Assembly: GCA_019414245.1 (NCBI GenBank)
Contig: DXMK01000015.1
Coordinates: 107,283-171,282, forward strand
Reading direction: 5' to 3'
From: Collinsella sp.
GTDB taxonomy: Bacteria; Actinomycetota; Coriobacteriia; Coriobacteriales; Coriobacteriaceae
Length of the DNA stretch: 64,000 bases
Part shown: positions 50,181 to 58,659 of the stretch, one piece after another
How positions within the stretch are numbered: position 1 is the stretch's first letter
Layout: every line of letters starts with the position of its first letter
Notes under the pieces: generated by a model
Seen by the model: only the letters and a program-made list of their open reading frames with translations
Databases searched by the model: none
Told to the model about the DNA's origin: nothing
Made by a program: the position numbers and the translations under genes

Positions 50181-51962
50181 CTACTCCTCGGAGTCGTTCT
50201 GCCCAGCAGCCTTCTTTTGCTGATCGAGCTTATGCTTGCCACTCACAATAGACGTGGCACCCAGCGTGGCCAAGCTTGCACTGGCAAGGCTCGCCATAAC
50301 GATAAGGTCGCCCGTCTTGGGCATGTTACCGCCAGATGACTTGGTCGTTGTAGTCGTCGTGGTTGTAGTGGTCACCGTCTTGGAGTCATTTTGCTCTTGG
50401 ACTTGGTTGTCAGCACCGCTCTTGTCGTCGTCTTCGGGCTGTTTCTTTTCGCCCTCGGTCTTGCTCTCGTCCTTCTTCTGACCGGACTTGTCGCCCTTCT
50501 CATCAGAGCTAGGACCCTTATCGGATTCAGCCTTCTCGGAAGCCTTGTCCTTGGAGTCGCCCTTTGCGGCTTCGGTCTTTTCCGTGGAAACCTGATCAGA
50601 GTTGTCCTTGTTCTGGGCCGAGCCGTTATTGACGCCAGCCATCAGCGAAGAACCCAGCGTAGAACCAAGCTGCTCGGAGAAAGAAGGCTTCTTGTCCGGC
50701 GAAGCAACGGGAGCGTCCGGCGCCTTATTCGAGTCGTCCTTGGAAGCATCGGAATCAGGGGTCGTGTCAGAGCCGGAGCCGTTGTTAGAGCCGGTGTCAA
50801 CGGACGAATCGCTCGAGCCGGTAGATGAGTTAGAGGTGCCAGCGTCGGTCGAACCAGAAGCGTCGCTGTCCGTATTGCCGGCAGAGCTTGAAGGCGAATC
50901 GCTCGCAGCAGAGCCGTTCGAATCGGAGCCGTTCGAGGTAGAGCCGTCGTTGGTAGTGCCACCAGCAGAGCCATTACCGTCAGCATCGGTCGAGGGCGCA
51001 TCCATCCTGTCATCGTTGGCATCGTCACTCGAGCCGTCATTCGAATCAGGTGTCGGCGAGGGCGCCGGCGCAGGCTCGGGCTGCACGGGCGTCGCAGCGG
51101 CAGCGGCCTCGTCCTCGGCGATATAAACCAAGCAGTCCTTCAGCTCGTTGCGGTAGCGGTTCTTCCAGCCCTCATGATACTGGGGCTGACTTGAAAACTT
51201 GGTGGCGACATTGTTGACCACGCTATTGGAGAGCGCCGTCGCAAACTCGCGGTCGGACATATCGTTGGAAAGATTCGCCCAGCGGAAGAAGTCTCTGCAG
51301 CCACCGGTACCGCACATGTTGGTGATGCTCCACACCATACCCTTGACGCAATCGGCGCGGCCGGAGATGTCAATGCCAAGAGCGCTCTTAAGCCACGCCT
51401 CGGTCACCGCATAGTACGAGTTGTACGCATAGGCATCTTGAAGTGCTGAGAACTCAACAGGATCGGTGTTATAAGCACCTTGGAAGGCATCCTGCGCGAT
51501 ATGGCCCAGCTCGGTGAGCTGGCCGTTCTCGTACATGGCATTGCTCGTGTTGGAAATCTCGCTGCCGCGATCAATCGCATCCTTGAGCATGCAGTATTTT
51601 TCGGGGTTGTAGTTGTAGGCCTGCTTCATAAACGGGATGAGCGACCAACGACGGTCGAACTGGTAATAGCCCAGCGCGTTATAACCGTCGCCATACGAAA
51701 AGCCTTGGTTGTAGTTGCCATGGCTCTCGTACTTGGTAAAGTACTTCATCTCGGGAGTCACGTTGACAAACGAAACGCCCTGGACCGACCTCAGCACGCC
51801 CGAGAAGGACTGCTGGGTGTAGAGGCCTTTGTCGATATCGGTGGCATCCGAGGCAACGCCCGGCGTGGGTTCCTCGGCAGCGGCGGGCGCGGGCGCGGTA
51901 ACGGCGCTAAACGAAAGCGCCAGCGTCAGGCCCGCAACAATCGCGGAATGCTTGGGCTGCAT
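50181..51962 (-). CDS. Sortase-anchored secreted protein with lysozyme-like domain
   Basis: 593 residues. Signal peptide to about residue 29 (AAAEE). A domain of about 220 residues follows, containing KYESHGNYNQGFSYGDGYNA and LGYYQF; the Glu fits a lysozyme/transglycosylase-like catalytic position (inference). From about 300 to 540 the chain is low-complexity: Ser/Asp/Gly/Asn-rich, then Lys/Glu/Asp-rich, then ten consecutive Thr. MPKTG at 547-551 is an LPXTG variant, followed by a hydrophobic helix and a short Lys-rich tail. It should be covalently wall-anchored by sortase, with the low-complexity part as stalk. GGGAGGA before ATG 51962 is strong. No sortase gene is in the window. Confidence 0.85.
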   Translation of the reverse strand: MQPKHSAIVAGLTLALSFSAVTAPAPAAAEEPTPGVASDATDIDKGLYTQQSFSGVLRSVQGVSFVNVTPEMKYFTKYESHGNYNQGFSYGDGYNALGYYQFDRRWSLIPFMKQAYNYNPEKYCMLKDAIDRGSEISNTSNAMYENGQLTELGHIAQDAFQGAYNTDPVEFSALQDAYAYNSYYAVTEAWLKSALGIDISGRADCVKGMVWSITNMCGTGGCRDFFRWANLSNDMSDREFATALSNSVVNNVATKFSSQPQYHEGWKNRYRNELKDCLVYIAEDEAAAAATPVQPEPAPAPSPTPDSNDGSSDDANDDRMDAPSTDADGNGSAGGTTNDGSTSNGSDSNGSAASDSPSSSAGNTDSDASGSTDAGTSNSSTGSSDSSVDTGSNNGSGSDTTPDSDASKDDSNKAPDAPVASPDKKPSFSEQLGSTLGSSLMAGVNNGSAQNKDNSDQVSTEKTEAAKGDSKDKASEKAESDKGPSSDEKGDKSGQKKDESKTEGEKKQPEDDDKSGADNQVQEQNDSKTVTTTTTTTTTTKSSGGNMPKTGDLIVMASLASASLATLGATSIVSGKHKLDQQKKAAGQNDSEE

Positions 51963-52101
51963 AAGATCCTCCCTGCATTGGTATAGTTAAAGTGCAGTTT
52001 GCAAAGATAAGAGTAAGTATTGCAGCTCGCCCGTTGTTGCACAACAACCCCTCGGTAAACGGCAACAACCCTCCGCGAAATCTTAAGGAATTGCGCTCAA
52101 C

Positions 52102-52533
52102 CTACAGCTTAATGTCAAAGTTGATCTCGGGGACGGCGGCCAGGTCGGCCAACGTCACGCCGTCGACGTACTTTTCGATCACGTCGTCCAAACCGCGCCA
52201 GAACTTGACGGTCGAGCACAAATCGCTGCGGGTGCAGCTGTTGTCGATGCCATCGCACGCCACCGGAGCCGTGCTGCCCTCGACGGCACGCAGGATGTCG
52301 CCGGCGCGCACCTCGGCCGGGTCCTTCGCCATCATGTAGCCGCCGCCCTTACCGCGCACGCTCCTAAGCAGGCCCGCCTTCATGAGCGGACGAACCAGCT
52401 GCTCCAAATACTTTTGTGAAATATGCTCGCGGTCAGCGACCTCGCGAAGGGCAATCTTGCCCTCGGCGTCACCAAGCGCTGCGATATAGATCATCAGACG
52501 GAGGGCATAGCGGCCCTTAGAAGAAATGAGCAT
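52102..52533 (-). CDS. Rrf2-family Fe-S regulator of the suf operon
   Basis: 143 residues. Winged helix at the N-terminus (SKGRYALRLMIYIA; ISQKYLEQL recognition region; GKGGGY wing) and three Cys at 93, 100 and 106 that could hold an Fe-S cluster as in IscR and its relatives (known). ATG 52533 is supported by AGAGGG and lines up with the conserved start; the open frame above is rejected. It is divergent from sufCBDSU and most likely senses Fe-S demand and controls that operon and itself. Confidence 0.9.
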   Translation of the reverse strand: MLISSKGRYALRLMIYIAALGDAEGKIALREVADREHISQKYLEQLVRPLMKAGLLRSVRGKGGGYMMAKDPAEVRAGDILRAVEGSTAPVACDGIDNSCTRSDLCSTVKFWRGLDDVIEKYVDGVTLADLAAVPEINFDIKL

Positions 52534-52755
52534 ACCTACCCTCTCATCGTAGCCGAGACAAAATACCAGGCTTGTTTGTCCCAAATCTTATGCACGCGGG
52601 GCAAACAAGCCTGATTATTATGTCCCACATCTAAAAAGTCGAGTGGATTAGTCGGGTTTTCCCTTGACTAACGCCGAACCCATAGTAACTTTATTCCGAG
52701 AAGATTCCTAGGGTTTAGTACACCTATGAGTACACCATATACAGAGAGGGACAGC
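52534..52755. promoter_or_regulatory. Divergent Rrf2 / suf control region
   Basis: For suf: TTGACT (52664-52669) and TAACTT (52686-52691), spacing 16. For the regulator (minus): TCGACT (52637-52642) and TAATAA (52615-52620), spacing 16. TTAGTC/GACTAA (52648-52653 and 52666-52671) overlaps the suf -35. A 12-bp perfect inverted repeat (52567-52578 with 52602-52613) lies in the regulator's leader. Either could be the Rrf2 operator. The sufC site GAGAGGGA decides ATG 52756 over ATG 52726. Confidence 0.6.
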
Positions 52756-53556
52756 ATGAGCGCAAATCCGCTGCTTTCCATCGAAGGTCTCACCGCCTCC
52801 GTGGACGAGAAGACCATCCTCCACAACGTCAACCTCAACGTCGCCGCCGGCGAGACCCACGTGCTGATGGGACCCAACGGCGCCGGCAAGTCCACCCTCG
52901 GCCACCTGGTCATGGGCGACCCTGTCTATACCGTCAACGACGGCCGCATCGTCTTTGACGGCCAGGACATCACCGAGCTCACCACCGACAAGCGCTCGCG
53001 CGCCGGCCTGTTCCTGAGCTTCCAGGCCCCGGTCGAGATCCCGGGCGTGCCGCTGTCGAGCTTTTTGCGTGCCAGCATCGCCGGCCGCCCCGGCCTGGAG
53101 ATGAAGGGCAAGGAGTTCCGCCGGCGCGTCAAGGAGCTCGCGGCAGAGCTCAACATGGACACCGCCTACCTCAACCGCGAGCTGGGCGTGGGCTTCTCGG
53201 GCGGCGAGAAAAAGAAGGTCGAGATGCTCCAGCTTCTGCTGCTGCAGCCTAAGCTCGCCATCCTGGACGAAACCGACTCGGGCCTGGACGTCGACGCCCT
53301 GTCCACCGTCAGCCATGGCATGGACGCCTACCGCAAGAGCTGCAACGGCTCCATGCTCATCATCACGCACAACACGCGCATCCTGGAGCATCTGGATGTC
53401 GACCGCGTCCACGTTATGGTCAAGGGCCATATCGTGCGCGAGGACGACGCCTCGCTGATCTCCTGGATCGACAAGAACGGCTTTGAGACCTTCGAGCGCG
53501 AGGCCGCCGAGCAGCGCGCCCAGGCCGAGGCCGCCGCTGCCGAGCAGCAGGCGTAA
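52756..53556 (+). CDS. sufC: Fe-S cluster assembly ATPase
   Basis: Cytoplasmic ABC-type ATPase that works with SufB and SufD in the SufBCD scaffold. Seen: 266 residues, Walker A GPNGAGKST, signature FSGGEKKK, Walker B LAILDETDSGLD and switch ITHNTR; no membrane partner is needed. Ala/Glu-rich tail. First gene of the operon behind the Rrf2-controlled promoter; 12 bases separate it from sufB. Confidence 0.96.
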   Translation: MSANPLLSIEGLTASVDEKTILHNVNLNVAAGETHVLMGPNGAGKSTLGHLVMGDPVYTVNDGRIVFDGQDITELTTDKRSRAGLFLSFQAPVEIPGVPLSSFLRASIAGRPGLEMKGKEFRRRVKELAAELNMDTAYLNRELGVGFSGGEKKKVEMLQLLLLQPKLAILDETDSGLDVDALSTVSHGMDAYRKSCNGSMLIITHNTRILEHLDVDRVHVMVKGHIVREDDASLISWIDKNGFETFEREAAEQRAQAEAAAAEQQA

Positions 53557-53568
53557 AGGGGCGACGCA

Positions 53569-54981
53569 ATGACCAAGAACCGCACCGAGGTCGCGGACAT
53601 CGACCGCAGCCTCTACGACTTCACCTATGGCGAGGAGGGATTCGAGCGCCTCGACGCCGGCATCACGCCCGACATCGTGCGCGAGATCAGCGCCAAGAAA
53701 GACGAGCCGCAGTGGATGCTCGACCTGCGCTTAAAGTCCCTCGAGATCTTCAACCGTTTTCCCGACCCGACGTGGGGCCCCTCCATCGAGGGCCTGGACA
53801 TGGACAACATCGTCACCTACGTCAAGCCCAACACCGACCAAAAGCACGACTGGGAGTCGGTGCCCGACGACATCAAGAACACCTTTGAGCGCCTGGGTAT
53901 CCCCGAGGCCGAGCGCAGCTACCTGGCAGGCGTCGGCGCGCAGTACGACTCCGAACTCGTCTACCACAACATGCAGGACACCGCGTCCAAGATGGGCATC
54001 GTCTACTCCGGCATCGAGGAGGCCCTGCACGATCCGCAGTGGGAGCCGCTCATCCACGAGAAGTTTATGACGCTCATCCCGCCCACCGACCACAAGTTTG
54101 CGGCCCTGCATGGTGCCGTGTGGTCGGGCGGCTCGTTTGTCTACGTGCCCAAGGGCACCAAGCTCGACTTCCCGCTGCAGAGCTACTTCCGCCTTAACGC
54201 CAAGGGCGCCGGCCAGTTTGAGCACACGCTCATCATCGTCGAGGACGATGCCGACCTGCACTTCATTGAGGGTTGCTCCGCGCCCAAGTACAACGTAGCC
54301 AACCTCCACGCCGGCGCTGTCGAGCTCTTTGTGGGCAAGCGTGCGCACCTGCGCTACTCGACTATCGAGAACTGGTCCAAGAACATGTACAACCTCAACA
54401 CCAAGCGTGCGCGCGTGGACGAGGACGGCGACATCGAGTGGATCAGCGGCTCCTTCGGCAGCCACGTGGGCTACCTCTACCCCATGAGCGTGCTCAACGG
54501 CCGCCGCGCCCGTTCCAGCTTTACCGGCATCACCTTTGCCGGCGCCGGTCAAAACCTCGACACCGGCTGCAAGGTCGTGCTCAACGCACCCGATACCTCG
54601 GCAACCGTCGAGACCAAGGGCATCTCCAAGAGTGGCGGCATTCAGACCTTCCGCAGCTCTATTGTGGCGACACCCAAGGCCGAGGGCTCCAAGGCAACCG
54701 TGAGCTGCCAGTCGCTGATGCTCGACGACCAAAGCCGCTCCGACACTATTCCGGCCATGGACATCCGCGCCAAGAACGTCGACATCGGCCACGAGGCCAC
54801 CATCGGCCGCATCGGCGACGATAAGGTGTTCTACCTGATGAGCCGCGGTATCTCGGAGGAAGAAGCCCGCACTATGATCGTCAACGGCTTTGCCAACCCG
54901 GTTTCCAAGGAGCTGCCGCTGGAGTACGCCGTCGAGATGAACAACCTGATCAAGCTCGAGATGGAAGGAGCGATCGGATAA
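53569..54981 (+). CDS. sufB: Fe-S cluster assembly scaffold SufB
   Basis: 470 residues with the SufB/SufD beta-helix core and the characteristic C-terminal block SRSDTIPAMDIRA, plus the GHEATIGRI and LMSRGISEEEA segments. Accepts sulfur from SufS/SufU and builds the cluster (known). AAAGGGG precedes ATG 53569. Its stop overlaps the sufD start by one base (TAATG). Confidence 0.96.
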   Translation: MTKNRTEVADIDRSLYDFTYGEEGFERLDAGITPDIVREISAKKDEPQWMLDLRLKSLEIFNRFPDPTWGPSIEGLDMDNIVTYVKPNTDQKHDWESVPDDIKNTFERLGIPEAERSYLAGVGAQYDSELVYHNMQDTASKMGIVYSGIEEALHDPQWEPLIHEKFMTLIPPTDHKFAALHGAVWSGGSFVYVPKGTKLDFPLQSYFRLNAKGAGQFEHTLIIVEDDADLHFIEGCSAPKYNVANLHAGAVELFVGKRAHLRYSTIENWSKNMYNLNTKRARVDEDGDIEWISGSFGSHVGYLYPMSVLNGRRARSSFTGITFAGAGQNLDTGCKVVLNAPDTSATVETKGISKSGGIQTFRSSIVATPKAEGSKATVSCQSLMLDDQSRSDTIPAMDIRAKNVDIGHEATIGRIGDDKVFYLMSRGISEEEARTMIVNGFANPVSKELPLEYAVEMNNLIKLEMEGAIG

Positions 54982-56252
54982 TGAAACAGGCCACGAACAC
55001 CGCTGCTACCACCCTTGAGCAGGTCAATGCGATGCCGGCTGCCACTTGGGGTTGGCTCAAGATGAACCAGACCAAGCTCGAGCTCTCTGACGAGCTTGCC
55101 GCCGCTCCCGCCGAGGCCGTTGAGGCTGAGGGCTTGGAAGAGCAGTTTGCTGGCGTGGCAGACGCGTTCGACGCCGCCATGGACGCCATGGCCGAGCGCT
55201 TCCCCGAGCGCCGCGCCTCCGCCCCTGGCGATGCCGCCGACCGCGCCCGCATCACGCGCGAGACCGAGCTTGACGTGCCCGCCACCTCCATCTACCAGGC
55301 CGGTGCCATTAAGCTGGAGGAGGAGCTCTCCCCCGCTGAGGCCTTCGAGACTGGCATGGGCGAGGCTGCCTACACCTACCTGGCCGAGCACGCCACTAAG
55401 CGCGTCGTCATCGATGTGCCCACATACCAGCACGCCACGGTTACCGTGCGTGTGAGCGGTGTCGATGCCGCCGCGGCCATCGCCGCCATCGACGTCATCG
55501 CCCGTCCCCAGTCGACGCTCAATCTGCATATTGCCCTAGACTCCCCCGTTACCGGCGAGGGTGTCGTGGGCTCCGTGCTACGCGTGTGCACCCACGAGTA
55601 CGCCACCGTCAACGTGACCTGCACGCAGACGCTCGACGATAGCTGGATCGCGCTCGACGACACCGGCCTGTTCCTGGACGAGGGCGCGCGCGTCAACGTG
55701 CAACACACCGTCCTGGGTGCCGGCGCCAGCGCCACCGGCCTTGCCGGCGACCTACTGGGCGATACCGCCAAGGTCACCATCGATACTGACTACCTGGGCG
55801 CCCGCGAGCAGGTGCGCGACTTTAACTACGAGCTGCGCCACCGCGGTCGCAAGACCGAGTGCGAGATCGACGCCAACGGCGTGCTGACCGGCACGTCCAA
55901 GAAGGTCTACCGCGGCACCATCGACCTCGTGCACGGCTGCAAGGGTGCCGTCGGCACCGAGCGCGAAACCGTGCTGTTGGCCAACAAGGGCGTCGACAAC
56001 AAGACCGTCCCCGTCATTCTCTGCGACGAGGACGACGTTGCCGGCAACCACGGCGCCACCATCGGTCACGTCCGCGACGAGCAACTGTTCTACCTCGCCT
56101 GCCGAGGCCTTGACCAAAACGCCGCCGAGGACCTGTTCATCCGCGCCAAGCTGGAGGACGCCGCGCTTTCCGCCACCGACGAGCGCACCCGCGCCGCCGT
56201 CGTCCGCCTGGGCAACAACCTGATCGACAACTTTGAAGAGGAGCTCGCATGA
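54981..56252 (+). CDS. sufD: Fe-S cluster assembly protein SufD
   Basis: 423 residues; Ala/Glu-rich N-terminal ~100 residues, beta-helix core, and the C-terminal GNHGATIGHVRDEQLFYLACRG block shared with SufB but without the SufB-specific cysteine pattern. Partner of SufB and SufC, thought to help iron entry (known). Coupled to sufB and, by a four-base ATGA overlap, to sufS. Confidence 0.93.
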   Translation: MKQATNTAATTLEQVNAMPAATWGWLKMNQTKLELSDELAAAPAEAVEAEGLEEQFAGVADAFDAAMDAMAERFPERRASAPGDAADRARITRETELDVPATSIYQAGAIKLEEELSPAEAFETGMGEAAYTYLAEHATKRVVIDVPTYQHATVTVRVSGVDAAAAIAAIDVIARPQSTLNLHIALDSPVTGEGVVGSVLRVCTHEYATVNVTCTQTLDDSWIALDDTGLFLDEGARVNVQHTVLGAGASATGLAGDLLGDTAKVTIDTDYLGAREQVRDFNYELRHRGRKTECEIDANGVLTGTSKKVYRGTIDLVHGCKGAVGTERETVLLANKGVDNKTVPVILCDEDDVAGNHGATIGHVRDEQLFYLACRGLDQNAAEDLFIRAKLEDAALSATDERTRAAVVRLGNNLIDNFEEELA

Positions 56253-57574
56253 TCGACACCGAGCACGTTAAATGCGACACCTGTACTGCCCCCGAGCCCA
56301 TGGAGCTCGACGCCAGCGACGAGGCTTCGCGCGGCTGGCCCACTGTGGACATCGAGACCAACCCCTACAAGGGCCAGTTCCCGCTGTTCCAGCAGCACCC
56401 CGAGATCGCCTTCCTCGATAGCGCCGCCACCGCGCAGCGCCCTGCCTGTGTGCTCGACGCCGAACGCGACTTCTATCAGCGTATGAACGCCAACCCCCTT
56501 CGCGGCCTGTACTCGCTGTCCGTCGAGGCCACCGACGCCATCGCGAAGGTCCGCCAACAGATCGCCGACCTCATCGGCGCCGCCCAGGCCAACGAGGTCG
56601 TCTTCACCCGCAACACGAGCGAGTCGCTCAACCTGGTCGCCAAGAGCTTTGCACCCACGGTGCTCGAGCCCGGTGACGAGGTCGTCATCACCATCATGGA
56701 GCACCACTCCAACCTAATCCCGTGGCAGCAGGTCTGCCGCGAAACCGGCGCCAAGCTCGTCTACCTCTACCCCACCAAGACCGGCCAGCTCACCACCGAG
56801 GAGGTTCTTACCAAGGTTGGTCCCAAGACCAAAATTCTGGCCGTGGGTCAGGTTTCTAACGTGCTGGGCGTCGAGAACCCGGTCAAGAACCTCGGCAAGC
56901 TCGTCCATAAGTACGGCGGCTATCTGGTCGTCGACGGCGCGCAGTCGCTGCCGCACATGCCGGTCGATGTGGCCGACCTGGGAGCCGACTTCTTTGCCTT
57001 TAGCGCACACAAGGCCATGGGCCCCATGGGCATCGGCGTGCTGTGGGGCAAGATGGACCTGCTCAACGCCATGCCGCCCATGCTCACCGGCGGCGAAATG
57101 ATCGACTCTGTCACCGAGCAGGACGCCGTCTGGGCGCCCGTCCCCGAGAAGTTCGAGGCCGGCACGCAGGACGCCGCCGGCATCTTCGCCACGGGCGCGG
57201 CACTCGACTACCTGGTCAACACGGTGGGTTACGAGAACATTCAGGCCCGCGAGCAGGCACTCGTCCACTACCTGATGGGCGAACTCATGCAGCTCGACTT
57301 TGTCCAGATCATCGGCTCCATCTATTGGGACAACCACCACGGCGTCGTGAGCTTTAACGTCAAGGGCATCCACCCGCACGACGTCGCGAGCATCATGGAC
57401 ATGGACGGCGTCTGCATCCGCGCCGGCCACCACTGCGCGCAGCCGCTGCTTACCTGGCTGGGCGTCGAGAACCTTGCCTGCTGCCGCGCCAGCGTGGCCT
57501 TCTACAACGACAAGGCCGACATCGACAAGTTCATCGCCGGCCTGCATCACGTTTGGAGCACGTTCAATGGGTAA
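56249..57574 (+). CDS. sufS: Cysteine desulfurase, SufS type
   Basis: Releases sulfur from cysteine as enzyme persulfide. Seen: 441 residues; PLP-binding FSAHKAMGP with the Lys, EHHSNLIPW, VDGAQSLPH, and catalytic Cys in RAGHHCAQP. Full family fold from about residue 45. The first ~45 residues are an extension with CDTC (CxxC), not usual for SufS. The start ATG 56249 overlaps sufD. It hands sulfur to SufU next door. Confidence 0.95.
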   Translation: MIDTEHVKCDTCTAPEPMELDASDEASRGWPTVDIETNPYKGQFPLFQQHPEIAFLDSAATAQRPACVLDAERDFYQRMNANPLRGLYSLSVEATDAIAKVRQQIADLIGAAQANEVVFTRNTSESLNLVAKSFAPTVLEPGDEVVITIMEHHSNLIPWQQVCRETGAKLVYLYPTKTGQLTTEEVLTKVGPKTKILAVGQVSNVLGVENPVKNLGKLVHKYGGYLVVDGAQSLPHMPVDVADLGADFFAFSAHKAMGPMGIGVLWGKMDLLNAMPPMLTGGEMIDSVTEQDAVWAPVPEKFEAGTQDAAGIFATGAALDYLVNTVGYENIQAREQALVHYLMGELMQLDFVQIIGSIYWDNHHGVVSFNVKGIHPHDVASIMDMDGVCIRAGHHCAQPLLTWLGVENLACCRASVAFYNDKADIDKFIAGLHHVWSTFNG

Positions 57575-57989
57575 TCTGTACACCTCCACCACATTTATGG
57601 AGCACAACTCGCACCCCGACTATAAGTACGAGATGGATGCTCCCACGCACGAGCACGACGGCATCAACCCCAGCTGCGGAGACGAGCTCACCCTGCAGCT
57701 ACGTGTCGAGAACAACGTGATCGAGGAGGCCTCCTTTACCGGCCACGGCTGCGCCATCAGCCAGGCCAGTGCCGACATCATGGCCGACCTCATCACCGGC
57801 GAGACCGTCGAGGAAGCTCACCGCCTGGCAGAGCTCTTCCTCGCCATGATCCGCGGCGAGCAGCTCTCCGAGGAAGACCTGGAAGACCTGGACGAGGCCG
57901 CCCAGCTTCAGGACATCTCGCACATGCCCGCCCGCGTCAAATGCGCCGAGCTCGCCTGGCGCACCCTCGACGGCATGCTCGAGGGGTAA
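57567..57989 (+). CDS. sufU: Sulfur-transfer protein SufU
   Basis: 140 residues, U-type fold with cysteines in NPSCGDEL, GHGCAISQAS and RVKCAELAW, and Asp in SCGD as the fourth zinc ligand. In Gram-positive SUF systems SufU takes the persulfide from SufS (known). ATG 57567 lies inside the sufS tail (eight-base overlap). Acidic insertion between the second and third Cys is typical. Confidence 0.94.
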   Translation: MGNLYTSTTFMEHNSHPDYKYEMDAPTHEHDGINPSCGDELTLQLRVENNVIEEASFTGHGCAISQASADIMADLITGETVEEAHRLAELFLAMIRGEQLSEEDLEDLDEAAQLQDISHMPARVKCAELAWRTLDGMLEG

Positions 57990-58033
57990 ACTAACCAGTA
58001 GCGTATGCCCCGAATCCAAGGTTTTTGATTGCC

Positions 58034-58063
58034 GAGCCGCCCGATACGGGCGGCTCTGTTTTT
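58034..58063 (+). terminator. Terminator of the suf operon
   Basis: Perfect 10-bp stem (58034-58043 with 58047-58056), ATA loop, then TGTTTTT. Confidence 0.92.
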
Positions 58064-58659
58064 CCTAATGAGCGCGGACGCACGAAGTCCGCGCGTCCGA
58101 CGCTCCGTCTGTCATTTACCACACAGCAGACGCGAACACGGGCGTTTTTCACAGCACCAAAGGCCTGCGGCAGGGCCCCGGACCCGCCAAGCAATTCGCC
58201 AAGCCCCGTTCTGCGAAGCTCCGACTCGCTTCGCGCCTGCCGCAGACGGGTCCCATAGGGAGCGGCGTGCATTTTTGCGAGTATTCAGCACGCCAAGCTG
58301 TGTGTATACGCATCGAAAGCGTTAATCAACGTCTTTAGGCGCATATATATTGTGTTTTAGAACAAGCATCGCGGTCTGACGGGACGCAGGCACGTGCTTC
58401 GGGGGCGCAACGGCGGGAATCAATAGCTTCGGGACCCGTATGTTGCAAGATTGCGGCGGTGCCGACAGCAACACGATGCTGAAAACTCCGTTTTTTGCAC
58501 GGCGCAGACGGGGGTAGGCACGGGCAAACCCGGACCGAGCCGTTATTTTATGCAAGATGACGATTGTTCTATGCATATTAAGAAGTGCAGTTACCGTACC
58601 AAGCTTTTGAACGCTGGTTGCGGCGTATGAACGACCCCAGCTGCGGTGAACAGGCGACC
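58064..58659. other. Gene-free segment with structured GC-rich element
   Basis: About 600 bases. At 58165-58253 three helices can form: CTGCGGCAG (58165-58173) with 58237-58245, GGACCCG (58180-58186) with 58247-58253, and GCGAAGC (58213-58219) with 58228-58234. The first two interleave, which is pseudoknot order. A fourth, GGCGTGC/GCACGCC, spans 58263-58293. An 84-codon frame on the minus strand (58322-58576) has no ribosome site and is not called. The segment lies next to a REP-associated transposase, so it may be REP-like DNA or a structured RNA. Confidence 0.5.

Noticed and set aside
58322..58576. 84-codon minus-strand open frame
   Set aside because: No ribosome-binding site, no recognised domain, inside a repeat- and hairpin-rich gene-free segment; could be revisited if conserved in proteomics.
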